Positions 32,774-42,009 of a stretch of 47,695 nucleotides of DNA are shown here, piece after piece (the first letter of the stretch is position 1; the number at the start of each line of letters is the position of its first letter). The position numbers were made by a program, and so were the translations under genes. A model generated the notes under the pieces. It ran no database searches. It was not told the origin of the DNA and worked only from the letters and a program-made list of their open reading frames with translations. The stretch is from JAGPUQ01 sp049325095 (lineage in GTDB: Bacteria; Pseudomonadota; Gammaproteobacteria; Pseudomonadales; Porticoccaceae), in the NCBI GenBank assembly GCA_049325095.1, contig JBMOPO010000049.1, positions 1-47,695 of the forward strand. Reading direction: 5' to 3'.

Positions 32774-35182
32774 ATGAGTGAACCCCGGCCGAACGCCCGC
32801 GCGGCGGCTTTCCACACCGCCTGGTTTGCCGCGGTCACGGCGCGACCCTGGAGCGTGGTGATCCTGGTCGCGCTGGCCACCCTGGCGCTGGCCGCGGCCC
32901 TGCCCGGATTGCGCAAGGACACCCGCGCCGATGCCTTCGTCCCCGCCGATCATCCGGCGCGGGTACTGAACCGCGAATTCCGGGAGATTTTCGGGCTCGG
33001 CGACCCCCTGGTGATCGCGGTGGTGAACCCCGGACCCCAGGGAATTTTCAACCCCCGGTCCCTGGCGCTGGTCCACTGGCTGAGCCGGCAACTGGAGCAG
33101 GTGCCGAACATCGATCCGGAGCGGATCACCAGCCTGGCCACCGAACAGGACATCCGCGGCACAGCGGAGGGCATGGAGGTCACGCCCCTGCTGGCCGAGC
33201 CGCCCACCACCCAGGCCGCGGCCGACGCGGTCCGCGCCGCGGTCATGGATTTTCCCCTGCACCTGGGCTCCCTGGTCGCCGCCGACGGCAGCGGCGCGCT
33301 GATCGTCGCCGAACAGCTCGACCAGGATCGCGCCCAGGCCACCTACGAGGCCGTCATGCGCCTGGTGTCCCGGGCCCCACTGGGCCCCGGCGACCAGGTG
33401 CATGTCGCCGGCGAGGGCGCCCTGGCCGGGCACCTGGGCGCCTATATCGATGCCGATGCGACGCGCCTCAACCCGGTGTCCGCGCTGGTGATCCTGCTGC
33501 TGTGCCTGGCGGCCTTCCGGACCCTGCGCGGCATGCTGCTCCCGGGATTGATCGTGCTGGCGACCACCGTCTCCACTTTGGGACTGATGGCCCTGTGCGG
33601 CGTGCCCTTCTATGTGATCACCAACGCGCTGCCGGTGGCCCTGATCGGGATCGGGGTCGCCGACTCCATCCACGTCCTCACCGAGTACTATCAACTGGCC
33701 GCGCGCCATCCCCACTGGAGCGGTCGGCAACTGGCGACGACGGCACTGTGCAACCTTTTTCGACCCATTGGCCTGACCACGGCGACCACCATGGCCGGCT
33801 TCCTCAGCCTGGCGCTGTCGGCGCTGATGCCGCCGATGCGCTGGTTCGGCTGGTTTGCCCTGCTCGGCGTGGGTCTGGCCTGGATCTACACCATCACCCT
33901 GCTGCCGGCGCTGCTGGCCCTGCTGCCGCCGCAACGCAGCAGCGCCTATCCCGCGGGGAGCGGCGAGGCGGCGGCGGCCGACCGCCCGGGCCGCCTGCTC
34001 GCGGCGCTGGGCGGCGTCGCCGTGCGCTTCCCCGCACCGGTGGTGATGGTCGCCGCAGCGGTCGCTATCGCCGGCCTCGCCGGCGCCTCGCGCATCGAGG
34101 TGAACGACAGCCTGTTGCGCGCATTCCAGGACCGCGAACCCATAGTGATCGCCGACCGCGTCCTCAACCAGCGCTTCGATGGCACCTACTTTCTCGACCT
34201 CCTGGTGTCCACGCCCGCCGCCGAGGATCTGTTTCGCCCGGCGCATCTGCGCCGCATCGAGGCGCTGCAGCGCCACCTGGCCGGCCACCCCCTGGTGGCG
34301 GACACCGTATCGATCGTCGACTACCTCAAGCAGATGCATCGGGCCATGCACGGCGATGACCCCGCCTACCATCGACTGCCCGGGGATGCGGAGCTGATCG
34401 CCCAGTACTTTCTGCTCTATTCGGGGATGAGCGATCCCCGCGATTTCGATCACCTGGTGGACTACGACTACCGGCTGGCGAACGTGCGGATCACCCTGAA
34501 ATCCGACCACTACGCGCAGCTGCGCCAGGTGATCGACGACCTGCAAGGCTATCTCCGGACGGAATTCAACACCGCCGACATCAGCGCCCGGCCCGCGGGA
34601 CGCGCGTTCCTCAATTCGGTGTGGATGGGACAACTCGCCGCGGCGCAGACCAACAGCATATTGTTGTCGCTGGCCCTGGTGCTGGCGATGTCGATCATCA
34701 GTTTCCGGTCGGTGGGTGCGGGGCTGGCCACCCTGGCGCCGATCGCCATCACGGTGCTGGGCATCCATGCCTACATGGGCTTCGGGGGCCTGTGGCTGTC
34801 GGCCAGCACCGTCATGTTCGCCGCCATCGCCATCGGCCTCGGTGTCGATTTCGCCATCCATACCATGGAGCGCCTGCGCCGGCCGCACGGCGGACTCCCG
34901 CTGGATGTGCGCGCCATCGTCGCCGAACTCTATCCTGGGACCGGCCGCGCGCTGCTGTTCAACTTCCTGACCCTGGCCGGCGGCTTTGGCGTGCTGGCGA
35001 TCAGCAAGGTCCGGGTGCTGAATGAATTCGGCCTCACGGTGGCGCTGGCCATCGCGCTGAGCTTCTGCTCCAGCCTGCTGTTGCTGCCGGCGCTGGCCAG
35101 GTATTTTCCCGCGCTGTGCGGCCCCCGCCCGCGCGGGCGCATCGACCCCAGTCCGCCGCCACCCCGGAGTGCCGCACCATGA
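32774..35182 (+). CDS. RND/MMPL-superfamily transporter
   Basis: 802-residue inner-membrane protein with two repeats of one helix, a periplasmic loop and about five helices (12 transmembrane segments). MMPL-type motifs are seen after the loops: IGIGVADSIHVLTEYYQ in repeat one and AIAIGLGVDFAIHTMERL in repeat two. Such exporters of the hydrophobe/amphiphile type move lipids or hydrophobic compounds to the outer membrane. Its last bases overlap the ATG of the LolA-like gene, so the two are one functional unit. A weak GGA precedes the ATG at 32774; TACAAT at 32674-32679 may be the -10. The substrate is unknown. Confidence 0.9.
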   Translation: MSEPRPNARAAAFHTAWFAAVTARPWSVVILVALATLALAAALPGLRKDTRADAFVPADHPARVLNREFREIFGLGDPLVIAVVNPGPQGIFNPRSLALVHWLSRQLEQVPNIDPERITSLATEQDIRGTAEGMEVTPLLAEPPTTQAAADAVRAAVMDFPLHLGSLVAADGSGALIVAEQLDQDRAQATYEAVMRLVSRAPLGPGDQVHVAGEGALAGHLGAYIDADATRLNPVSALVILLLCLAAFRTLRGMLLPGLIVLATTVSTLGLMALCGVPFYVITNALPVALIGIGVADSIHVLTEYYQLAARHPHWSGRQLATTALCNLFRPIGLTTATTMAGFLSLALSALMPPMRWFGWFALLGVGLAWIYTITLLPALLALLPPQRSSAYPAGSGEAAAADRPGRLLAALGGVAVRFPAPVVMVAAAVAIAGLAGASRIEVNDSLLRAFQDREPIVIADRVLNQRFDGTYFLDLLVSTPAAEDLFRPAHLRRIEALQRHLAGHPLVADTVSIVDYLKQMHRAMHGDDPAYHRLPGDAELIAQYFLLYSGMSDPRDFDHLVDYDYRLANVRITLKSDHYAQLRQVIDDLQGYLRTEFNTADISARPAGRAFLNSVWMGQLAAAQTNSILLSLALVLAMSIISFRSVGAGLATLAPIAITVLGIHAYMGFGGLWLSASTVMFAAIAIGLGVDFAIHTMERLRRPHGGLPLDVRAIVAELYPGTGRALLFNFLTLAGGFGVLAISKVRVLNEFGLTVALAIALSFCSSLLLLPALARYFPALCGPRPRGRIDPSPPPPRSAAP

Positions 35183-35976
35183 AAGCCCCGCTCGCCCTGC
35201 TCTGCTGCCTGTTGGCAGCTTCCCTGGCCGCCCGGAAGCCGCCGGCCCTGCCCTCCGGCGACCAGGTGGTGGAGCGCGTCAACGCCCGCGACGAGGGCCG
35301 GCAGTTGTCCCGCAGGATGACCATGATACTGACCGACCGCAACGGCAAGTCCCGGGTGCGCGAAACCCTGGGCCTGCGCCTCTATCTCGCCGATCAGAAG
35401 CAGACCGCAATCTACTTCGAAGCGCCCGGCAATCTCCGTGGCACCGCATTCCTGACCTACGACTACCGCGCCGCCGGCCGGGACGATGATCGCTGGTTGT
35501 ACCTGCCGGCACTGCGCAAGGTGCGGCGCATCTCGGCAACCGACCGCGGCGACTACTTCCTGGGCACCGACATGACCTACGAGGACATCAAGCTGGAGAC
35601 CCGGATTTCGGACGACTACCGCTACCGCACCCTGCGCGCCGGCCGGGTGGACGATCACGACTGCCTGTGGCTGGAGGCGGTACCCAAAAGCGAGTCCCTG
35701 GCCCGCGAACTGGGTTACAGCCGCGTCGAGAGCTGCATCGACAGCGCCATCTGGATCGCCCGCGAGGCCCGCTTCTGGGATCTCGCGGGCAATCCCCTGA
35801 AGACCGCCAGGACCACCGACATCCGCCAGGTTCAGGACATCTGGACCCCGCACCGGATCATTGTGGAGAACCACAAGACCGGCCACCGCACCGAGTTTCG
35901 CTTCAGCGACATCGATTACCAAACGCCGATCGATCCCACCCTGCTGCAGCCCAACGCCCTGCATCGGGGGCCCTGA
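35179..35976 (+). CDS. LolA-like outer-membrane lipoprotein-sorting protein
   Basis: 265 residues. It has an N-terminal signal peptide (APLALLCCLLAASLA) and then a single LolA/LppX-like half-barrel: AIYFEAPGNLRGTAFLTYDY, DDDRWLYLPALRKVRRI, GTDMTYEDIKLE. The ATG at 35179 overlaps the transporter stop by four bases. The recurrent pairing of an MMPL protein with such a periplasmic carrier suggests that the carrier takes a lipid or lipophilic molecule from the transporter across the periplasm. Cargo unknown. Confidence 0.87.
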   Translation: MKAPLALLCCLLAASLAARKPPALPSGDQVVERVNARDEGRQLSRRMTMILTDRNGKSRVRETLGLRLYLADQKQTAIYFEAPGNLRGTAFLTYDYRAAGRDDDRWLYLPALRKVRRISATDRGDYFLGTDMTYEDIKLETRISDDYRYRTLRAGRVDDHDCLWLEAVPKSESLARELGYSRVESCIDSAIWIAREARFWDLAGNPLKTARTTDIRQVQDIWTPHRIIVENHKTGHRTEFRFSDIDYQTPIDPTLLQPNALHRGP

Positions 35977-36445
35977 AGGTGGAGACCGCTTGCGTACCGC
36001 GCCGCCGGATCGATCGGCGCCGGTACCGCGATCACACCCGCCGCCGGGGCGAAGCCCGCACCCCGCCGGCAGCCTGGAACACGCCATGGCGGCCGGTATG
36101 GTTGCACCCCTCGAGCCGGGAGCCGTCGTCGAACGGCCCTGGGAGACATCGGCGTCGCGGCTGAAGCCGTTGGCGAAGGGCGAACGCCCCGCTTCCCGAA
36201 CCGGCTCGATAATCCGCGGGCCGAGACTGCCGAGGCGGATCCAGGGCGCTGCCCGGGGTGGATTCCGCCGCGCTCGACCAACAGCGGCACTCCCCTGACG
36301 CGCGCCGCGGCGATGCGGCCGGCGGCACCGATGTCGTCGTCCGGCCCCGGGCACCAAGCCGGCAGTCACCGGTCTCGGCGCGGCCAGGCTGCTATCATGG
36401 CGCCGCCTGCTGCGCAGCGAATCTCCCGGAGACGGCGACCCGGAC
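35977..36445. other. Long intergenic region before cydA; no gene seen
   Basis: About 470 bases of GC-rich sequence. Open frames exist on the minus strand (for example 36032-36328), but they are Arg/Pro/Gly-rich, lack ribosome sites and resemble no family I know. It may contain a decayed gene. The right end holds the likely cydA promoter. Confidence 0.4.
36390..36398 (+). promoter_or_regulatory. Extended -10 promoter of cydAB
   Basis: TGCTATCAT forms an extended -10 (TG-N-TATCAT), 47 bases before the cydA ATG. A consensus -35 is not evident, which is usual for extended -10 promoters. Possible redox control cannot be judged from this. Confidence 0.45.
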
Positions 36446-37792
36446 ATGGCGCTCGATGCAATGACCCTGGCGCGGATCCAGTTCGCGGCCAACATCAGCT
36501 TCCACATCCTGTTTCCCACCATCACCATGGCGCTGGCCTGGTTGCTGCTGTTGTTCAAATTGCGGCAGGGCGACGGCGACAACCCCTGGGCCGACCTCTA
36601 TCAGTTCTGGGTGAAGATCTTCGCCCTCTCCTTCGCCCTGGGCGTGGTCAGCGGGGTAACCATGAGCTTCCAGTTCGGCACCAACTGGCCGGGCTTCATG
36701 GAAACCGTGGGCAATATCGCCGGGCCGCTGCTGGCCTACGAGGTATTGACCGCCTTCTTTCTGGAGGCGACCTTCCTGGCGATCATGCTGTTCGGCCGGC
36801 AACGGGTATCGAACCGGGTGCACACCCTGGCGACGGCGCTGGTGTGCGCGGGCACCACCCTGTCGGCGTTCTGGATCCTGGCGCTCAATTCCTGGATGCA
36901 CACCCCAGCGGGCCATGTGCTGCGCGACGGCGTCGCCCATGCCGCCGACTGGACGGCGGTGATCTTCAACCCCTCGTTTCCCTATCGCCTCGCCCACATG
37001 CTGGTGGCGTCCGGGCTCACCGCCGCCTTTCTGGTCGCCGGGCTGTCCGCCTATCGCCTGGCGCGGGGCTCGGGCGCGGCCGACGCCCGCCTGGGACTGA
37101 AGGTCGGGGTCTACCTGGGCGCCGCGCTGATCCCGCTGCAGATTCTCCTCGGCGATCTCCATGGGCTCAACACCCTGGCCCACCAACCCGCCAAGATCGC
37201 CGCCATGGAGGGCATCTGGGAGACCCGGCGCGGCGCCCCGGCGGTACTCTTCGCCCTGCCCGACGAACAGACCCGGGAGAACCGCCATGAGATCGCCATC
37301 CCCGGCCTGGCCTCCCTGTACCTGACCCACGCCTGGGACGGCGAGGTGCGGGGCCTCGACGACTTCGCGGACCATCCGCCGGTGGCCCCGGTATTTTGGA
37401 GTTTTCGCATCATGGTCGGGATCGGCCTGCTGATGCTGGCCCTGAGCTGGACCGCGGCGGGCGTGCTGTTGCGCCGGCGCGCACCGCCAAGATGGCTGCT
37501 GCTCGCCCTGACCGCGGCCACCTTCTCGGGCTGGGCGGCGGTGCTGGCCGGCTGGTACACCACCGAGGTGGGCCGCCAGCCCTGGCTGGTCACCGGGGTG
37601 CTGCGCACCGCCGACGCGGTCGCGCCCAATGTCAGCGCGGCCCAGATCGGCGTGTCGCTGAGTATCTATCTGACCCTGTATGCCGCGTTGATCCTGGCCT
37701 TCGTGACGGTGCTGTTCTCGCTGGCCCGGCGCGCCGATGCGCCGGCCCTGCCGGAACCCAGGCGCCTGATCCTGCGGGGGCGAACGCCGTGA
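36446..37792 (+). CDS. cydA: Cytochrome bd-type quinol oxidase subunit I (short Q-loop, CIO type)
   Basis: 448-residue membrane protein with about nine helices and three heme sites. H20 in ANISFHILFPT matches the heme ligand of helix I, and GRQPW near residue 375 (WYTTEVGRQPW) is the family signature. The Q-loop is short (LHGLNTLAHQPAKIAAMEG to VFWSFRIM), as in the cyanide-insensitive CioA of Pseudomonas rather than the long-loop E. coli CydA. It oxidises quinol and reduces oxygen without pumping protons. GGAGAC precedes the ATG; the stop overlaps the cydB GTG (GTGA). No cydX-like small subunit follows. Confidence 0.95.
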   Translation: MALDAMTLARIQFAANISFHILFPTITMALAWLLLLFKLRQGDGDNPWADLYQFWVKIFALSFALGVVSGVTMSFQFGTNWPGFMETVGNIAGPLLAYEVLTAFFLEATFLAIMLFGRQRVSNRVHTLATALVCAGTTLSAFWILALNSWMHTPAGHVLRDGVAHAADWTAVIFNPSFPYRLAHMLVASGLTAAFLVAGLSAYRLARGSGAADARLGLKVGVYLGAALIPLQILLGDLHGLNTLAHQPAKIAAMEGIWETRRGAPAVLFALPDEQTRENRHEIAIPGLASLYLTHAWDGEVRGLDDFADHPPVAPVFWSFRIMVGIGLLMLALSWTAAGVLLRRRAPPRWLLLALTAATFSGWAAVLAGWYTTEVGRQPWLVTGVLRTADAVAPNVSAAQIGVSLSIYLTLYAALILAFVTVLFSLARRADAPALPEPRRLILRGRTP

Positions 37793-38820
37793 TCCCCACG
37801 GACCTCGCCGGCGCCGACCTGCTGCTGCCGCTGCTGTTCGCGGGGCTGATGGCCTTCGCCATGCTGGTCTACGTGATCCTCGACGGCTACGACCTGGGGG
37901 TGGGCATCCTGCTGCCCCTGGCGCGCGGCGAGCGGCAGCGGGACACCATGATCGCGGCCATCGGCCCCTTCTGGGACGCCAACGAAACCTGGCTGGTGCT
38001 GGGCGTGGGCATCCTGCTGGTGGCCTTCCCCCGGGCCCACGGGATCATCCTGACCAATCTCTACCTGCCGGTGGCGCTGATGCTCGCCGGGCTGATCCTG
38101 CGCGGCGTGGCCTTCGACTTCCGGGTAAAGGTAGAGGCCAGGCGCAAGCGGCTCTGGGATCACGCCTTCTTCGCCGGCAGCCTGCTCGCCGCCCTGGCGC
38201 AGGGCACCATGCTCGGCTACTGGATCACCGGCTTCGGCGCCACCGGCTTTGCCCTGGGCATCGGCGTGGCCCTGGCCGGCGGCTACGCCCTGCTCGGCGC
38301 CGGCTGGCTGATCCTCAAGAGCGACGGCGAGCTCCAGGAGCGCGCGGTGTCCTGGGCCAGGTTCGCGCTCTGGTTCACCGCCGCGGGGATCGCCGCGGTG
38401 TCGGTGGCGACGCCCCTGGTGAGCCCGCGCATCTTCGCCAAATGGTTTTCCCTGGAAACCCTGTTCGCGCTGCTGCCCATCCCGCTGATGAGCGTCGCCC
38501 TGGTGGCGCTGCTCGCGGTGTTTCTCGCGCGACTGGCGCAGGACACCCGCAACCGCAACCAGTTCGGCCTCCAGCGCTGGGCCTGGGCGCCCTTCGCGGG
38601 CTCGGCATCACTGTTCGCGCTCGCTTTTCTGGGTCTCGCCCACAGCATGTTCCCCTACCTGGTGCTCGACCGCCTGACCCTGTGGCAGGCGGCCAGCGCC
38701 ACCGAATCCCTGTGGTTCGTGCTCTGGGGCATCCTGGTCGCCGTGCCCGCGGTGATCGGGTATTCGGCCTACTGCTACCGGGTGTTTGGCGGCAAGGCCG
38801 AGCCCCTGTCCTACTACTGA
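37789..38820 (+). CDS. cydB: Cytochrome bd-type quinol oxidase subunit II
   Basis: 343-residue membrane protein starting GTG ATC CCC. VYVILDGYDLGVGILLPL in helix one and GPFWDANETWLVLGVGILLVAFP are CydB signatures. It pairs with CydA, stabilising the heme site. It is convergent with the sulfide:quinone oxidoreductase gene with only eight bases between, and no terminator. Like CydA, it fits the cyanide-insensitive CioB branch. The adjacent SQR makes sulfide-tolerant respiration a plausible role. Confidence 0.95.
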   Translation: MIPTDLAGADLLLPLLFAGLMAFAMLVYVILDGYDLGVGILLPLARGERQRDTMIAAIGPFWDANETWLVLGVGILLVAFPRAHGIILTNLYLPVALMLAGLILRGVAFDFRVKVEARRKRLWDHAFFAGSLLAALAQGTMLGYWITGFGATGFALGIGVALAGGYALLGAGWLILKSDGELQERAVSWARFALWFTAAGIAAVSVATPLVSPRIFAKWFSLETLFALLPIPLMSVALVALLAVFLARLAQDTRNRNQFGLQRWAWAPFAGSASLFALAFLGLAHSMFPYLVLDRLTLWQAASATESLWFVLWGILVAVPAVIGYSAYCYRVFGGKAEPLSYY

Positions 38821-38828
38821 ACCGATAC

Positions 38829-40079
38829 TCAGGGCTCGATGGCCGGCACCGCCTCGGGAAAGCTGCGCTGCCGGTGCCAGTCCAGGCCGAGATGGCCCTT
38901 CAGCATCCGCCAGTACAGGAAGGGCAGGTAGTACTTCTTCAGCCACCAGTAGGCGCGGCGCGGGATGCGCGGATCGAGGGGAAAGCTGGGCGCCACCACG
39001 CCGTCGTAGAGAAATTCGGCGAGCATGATGCGGCCGTTGGAGGTGGTCAGCGGACAGGAGGCGTAGCCGTCGTAGCTGCGCTCCGCGCCCTTGCCGTGCA
39101 GGGCATGGAGCAGGTTGGCGGCCACCACCGGCGCCTGGCAGCGCACCGCGGCGGCGGTCTTGCTGTTGGGCGTGGTGGTGCAGTCGCCCAGGCCGAACAC
39201 GTTGTCGAAACCGGTGTGCCGCAGGCTGTGCTTGTCGACGCTCATCCAGCCCGAGGCATCGGCCAGCGGGCTGGCCTTGATGAAATCCGGCGCCGACTGG
39301 GGCGGCACCACGTGCAGCAGGTCGAACGACCGCTCGACGCGGTGCTTTTCCTCGCCTTCGGTCACTTCGAACACCGCCCTGCGGGCCGGGCCGTCGACCG
39401 CCACCAGGTTGTGGCCGAAGTGGGGCTGGATGCCGTAATGCTCCACTACCTTATCGAGTGCCCGGGAGTAAAAGGGCACGCCGAACATCGCCGGCCCCGG
39501 GGTGAAAAAATGCAGGCCCGCGGCGATCCCGGCGCGCCGGCAGTGATCCGCGGCGAGGTAGAGGATCTTCTGCGGCGCTCCGGCACACTTGATCGGCATC
39601 ACCGGTTGGGTGAACAGGGCGTCGCCGCCGCGCAGGCCGCGCAGGCATTCCCAGGTGTAGGGGGCGAGGTCGTAGCGGTAATTGCTGGTGACGCCATTGC
39701 GGCCCAGGGTGGCCTCCAGCCCTTGGATCCGGCCCCAATCGAGTTGCAGGCCGGCGGCCACCACCAGATAGCGGTACTCGACCGCCACCCCGGAAGCCAG
39801 TTCGACCCGATTGCGCTCGGGCGCGAAGCCGGTCACCCGGTCCTGGATCCAGGTCACGCCCGCGGGCATGCAGTCGGCGGTCCGCCGCCGGGTGCGGGCG
39901 ATGGCGTAGGCGCCGCCGCCGACCAGCGTCCAGGCCGGCTGATAGTAGTGGTACTCGGAGGGCTCGATCACGGCGACATCGAGATCCGGCTGGGTCCGGC
40001 GCAGCAGGCCGGCGACCGTGAGGCCGCCGGCCCCGCCGCCGACGATGACGACTACATGGCGCGCGCTGGAATCGTTCAT
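38829..40079 (-). CDS. sqr: Sulfide:quinone oxidoreductase (type II-like, mitochondrial-type)
   Basis: 416-residue FAD enzyme. FAD-binding VVIVGGGAGGLTVAGLLRR (10-28). Two catalytic cysteines, C165 (MPIKCAGAPQKI) and C342 (YASCPLTTSNGRIM), match those of mitochondrial SQOR rather than the three-Cys type I enzymes. GLGDC (300) contacts the flavin. It oxidises sulfide to polysulfide or persulfide and reduces membrane quinone; the C-terminal amphipathic region (RRAYWWLKKYYLPFLYWRM) would bind the membrane. The frame continues open upstream, but the ATG at 40079 begins the conserved domain. It is divergent from the SulP gene. Confidence 0.93.
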   Translation of the reverse strand: MNDSSARHVVVIVGGGAGGLTVAGLLRRTQPDLDVAVIEPSEYHYYQPAWTLVGGGAYAIARTRRRTADCMPAGVTWIQDRVTGFAPERNRVELASGVAVEYRYLVVAAGLQLDWGRIQGLEATLGRNGVTSNYRYDLAPYTWECLRGLRGGDALFTQPVMPIKCAGAPQKILYLAADHCRRAGIAAGLHFFTPGPAMFGVPFYSRALDKVVEHYGIQPHFGHNLVAVDGPARRAVFEVTEGEEKHRVERSFDLLHVVPPQSAPDFIKASPLADASGWMSVDKHSLRHTGFDNVFGLGDCTTTPNSKTAAAVRCQAPVVAANLLHALHGKGAERSYDGYASCPLTTSNGRIMLAEFLYDGVVAPSFPLDPRIPRRAYWWLKKYYLPFLYWRMLKGHLGLDWHRQRSFPEAVPAIEP

Positions 40080-40253
40080 GGTGGCCTCCATTCGGGGTGC
40101 GGGCGGCGGGTCCGCCGGCGGCGGTCGATCCGCAGGACGTGATAGTAGAATAACCTTATTGCTTTGGGTTGTTACCGATACCGGTCGCCGGGGCTCGCGG
40201 AAACCGGCACAGCCGGCCCAGTAGCCGGGAACCCCGCCGCGGAGACCGCCCGC

Positions 40254-42008
40254 ATGAAAACGGAACCCTCGCCGCCCGCCGCTGCATCGCGCTGGCGCCG
40301 GCTGTCGCCACTGTATGCGGACCTGCGCGGGTTCGATCGCGGGATGCTCGCCGAGGATCTCCTCGCCGGCACCATCACCGCCATCCTGCTGATTCCCCAG
40401 GCGCTGGCCTACGCGCTGCTGGCCGGCCTGCCTCCGCAAGTGGGTCTGTACGCCAGCATCGTCCCGCCCATCGTCTACGCCCTGCTCGGCACCAGCCGCA
40501 CCCTGGCGGTGGGACCGGTGGCGGTGGCGGCCGTGATGGTGGCCGCCGCGCTGACGCCCTACGCCGGGGACGACTCCGACAAATACCTCACCGGCGCCCT
40601 CATCCTCTCGGCGCTGGTGGGGTTGCTGATGCTGGGCCTGGGCCTGCTGCGGCTGGGCTGGCTGACCGCCTTCATCAGCCACCCGGTGCTGTCGGGGTTC
40701 ACCACCGGCGCCGCGATCTTCATCGTCGGCTCGCAACTGCCGGCGCTGGCGGGGATCGGCGTCCCCCGGGATGCCGGCCTGCCGGAACTGCTGGCGACCC
40801 TGGTCCGCTCCCTGCCGGACCTGAATCCGGCCACTGCGGCGTTCGGGCTGAGCGCCGTGGCGGCGCTGATACTGGCGCGCGGGCCCCTGGTGCGCGCCCT
40901 GGAGCGCGCCGGAGTGGACCGCGCCAGGGCCGCCGTGGTGGTGCGCACGGCGCCCCTGGTGCTGGTGATCCTGGCCATTCTCTGCGCGGGCGCCCTGGAT
41001 GCCCGGCAGCGCTGGGGCGTGGCGATCGTGGGCGCAGTACCCGGCGGTCTGCCGCAACCGCGGCTGGATTTCCTCGCCGCCCCGGGCTGGCTGGAACTGC
41101 TGCCCTCGGCGGCGCTGATCGCGCTGATCGCCTATGTGGAGAGCATTTCCGTGGCCAAGGCGCTGGCCTTTCGCCGCCGCGAGAAGATCGACCCCGACCA
41201 GGAGCTGCGCGCCCTGGGGGTGACCAACATGGCCGCCGCCTGGGCCGGCGCCATGCCGGTGGCCGGCGGCTTCGCCCGCTCCATGGTGAATTTCGATGCC
41301 GGCGCCCGCACCCAGCTCGCGGCCGTGTTCACCGCGCTCTGGGTGGGGCTGGCGGCGCTGCTGTTCACCGGCCTGCTGCACGATCTGCCCAAGGCGGTGC
41401 TGGCCGCGATTATCGTGGTGGCGGTATGGCAACTGATCGATTTCGCGGCGCTGCGCCATACCTGGCGCTACGACCGCGGCGACGGCCTGGCCCAGGCCGC
41501 CACCCTGATCGGGGTGCTGGCGCTGGGGATCGAGCTCGGCCTGTCGATCGGGGTCGGCCTCGCCCTGCTGCTGTTCCTGTACCGCACCAGCCGGCCCCAT
41601 ATCGCGGTGGTCGGGCGCATCCCCGGCACCGAGCACTTCCGCAACATCCACCGCCACCTGGTGGAGACCTGGCCGCAGCTGCTGCTGGTGCGCATCGACG
41701 AGAACCTGTACTTCGCCAATACCCCGCGGGTGGAATCGGAGTTGCAGAATCTGGTGGTCGACCGCACCGGCCTCAAGGCCGTGGTGCTGATCCTCTCCGG
41801 CGTCGCCTACATCGACGCCAGCGCCCTGGAAATGCTGGAGAGCCTGGAAACCAGCCTCGCCGAGGCCGGCATCCGCCTGCATCTGGCCGAGGTCAAGGGG
41901 CCGGTGCTCGACCGCCTGCGCGGCACCGCCCTCGCCGACCGCCTGGGCCAGGGCCGGATCCACATCTCCACCGAGCGCGCGGTGGAGTCCCTCTCCGGAG
42001 AGCGCTGA
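40254..42008 (+). CDS. SulP-family anion transporter with STAS domain
   Basis: 584 residues. SulP signature PQALAYALLAGLPPQVGLYAS near residues 45-65, about 12 helices, then a cytoplasmic STAS domain from about residue 460 (LVRIDENLYFANTPRVESEL, VVLILSGVAYIDASALEMLE). SulP proteins move sulfate, bicarbonate or other anions with Na+ or H+. Divergence from sqr suggests sulfate or another sulfur oxyanion, but bicarbonate (BicA-like) is possible. The ATG at 40254 is chosen over an open frame from 40164. A short AT-rich patch, AATAACCTTATT near 40149, lies in the shared promoter region. Confidence 0.92.
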   Translation: MKTEPSPPAAASRWRRLSPLYADLRGFDRGMLAEDLLAGTITAILLIPQALAYALLAGLPPQVGLYASIVPPIVYALLGTSRTLAVGPVAVAAVMVAAALTPYAGDDSDKYLTGALILSALVGLLMLGLGLLRLGWLTAFISHPVLSGFTTGAAIFIVGSQLPALAGIGVPRDAGLPELLATLVRSLPDLNPATAAFGLSAVAALILARGPLVRALERAGVDRARAAVVVRTAPLVLVILAILCAGALDARQRWGVAIVGAVPGGLPQPRLDFLAAPGWLELLPSAALIALIAYVESISVAKALAFRRREKIDPDQELRALGVTNMAAAWAGAMPVAGGFARSMVNFDAGARTQLAAVFTALWVGLAALLFTGLLHDLPKAVLAAIIVVAVWQLIDFAALRHTWRYDRGDGLAQAATLIGVLALGIELGLSIGVGLALLLFLYRTSRPHIAVVGRIPGTEHFRNIHRHLVETWPQLLLVRIDENLYFANTPRVESELQNLVVDRTGLKAVVLILSGVAYIDASALEMLESLETSLAEAGIRLHLAEVKGPVLDRLRGTALADRLGQGRIHISTERAVESLSGER

Positions 42009-42009
42009 A

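Noticed and set aside
36032..36328. Minus-strand 98-codon ORF in the gap before cydA
   Set aside because: Low-complexity Arg/Pro/Ser composition, no ribosome site, no recognised motif.
40140..40165. ArsR/BigR-type operator between sqr and the SulP gene
   Set aside because: AATAACCTTATT is a short imperfect AT-rich inverted repeat; too little to assign to a regulator.
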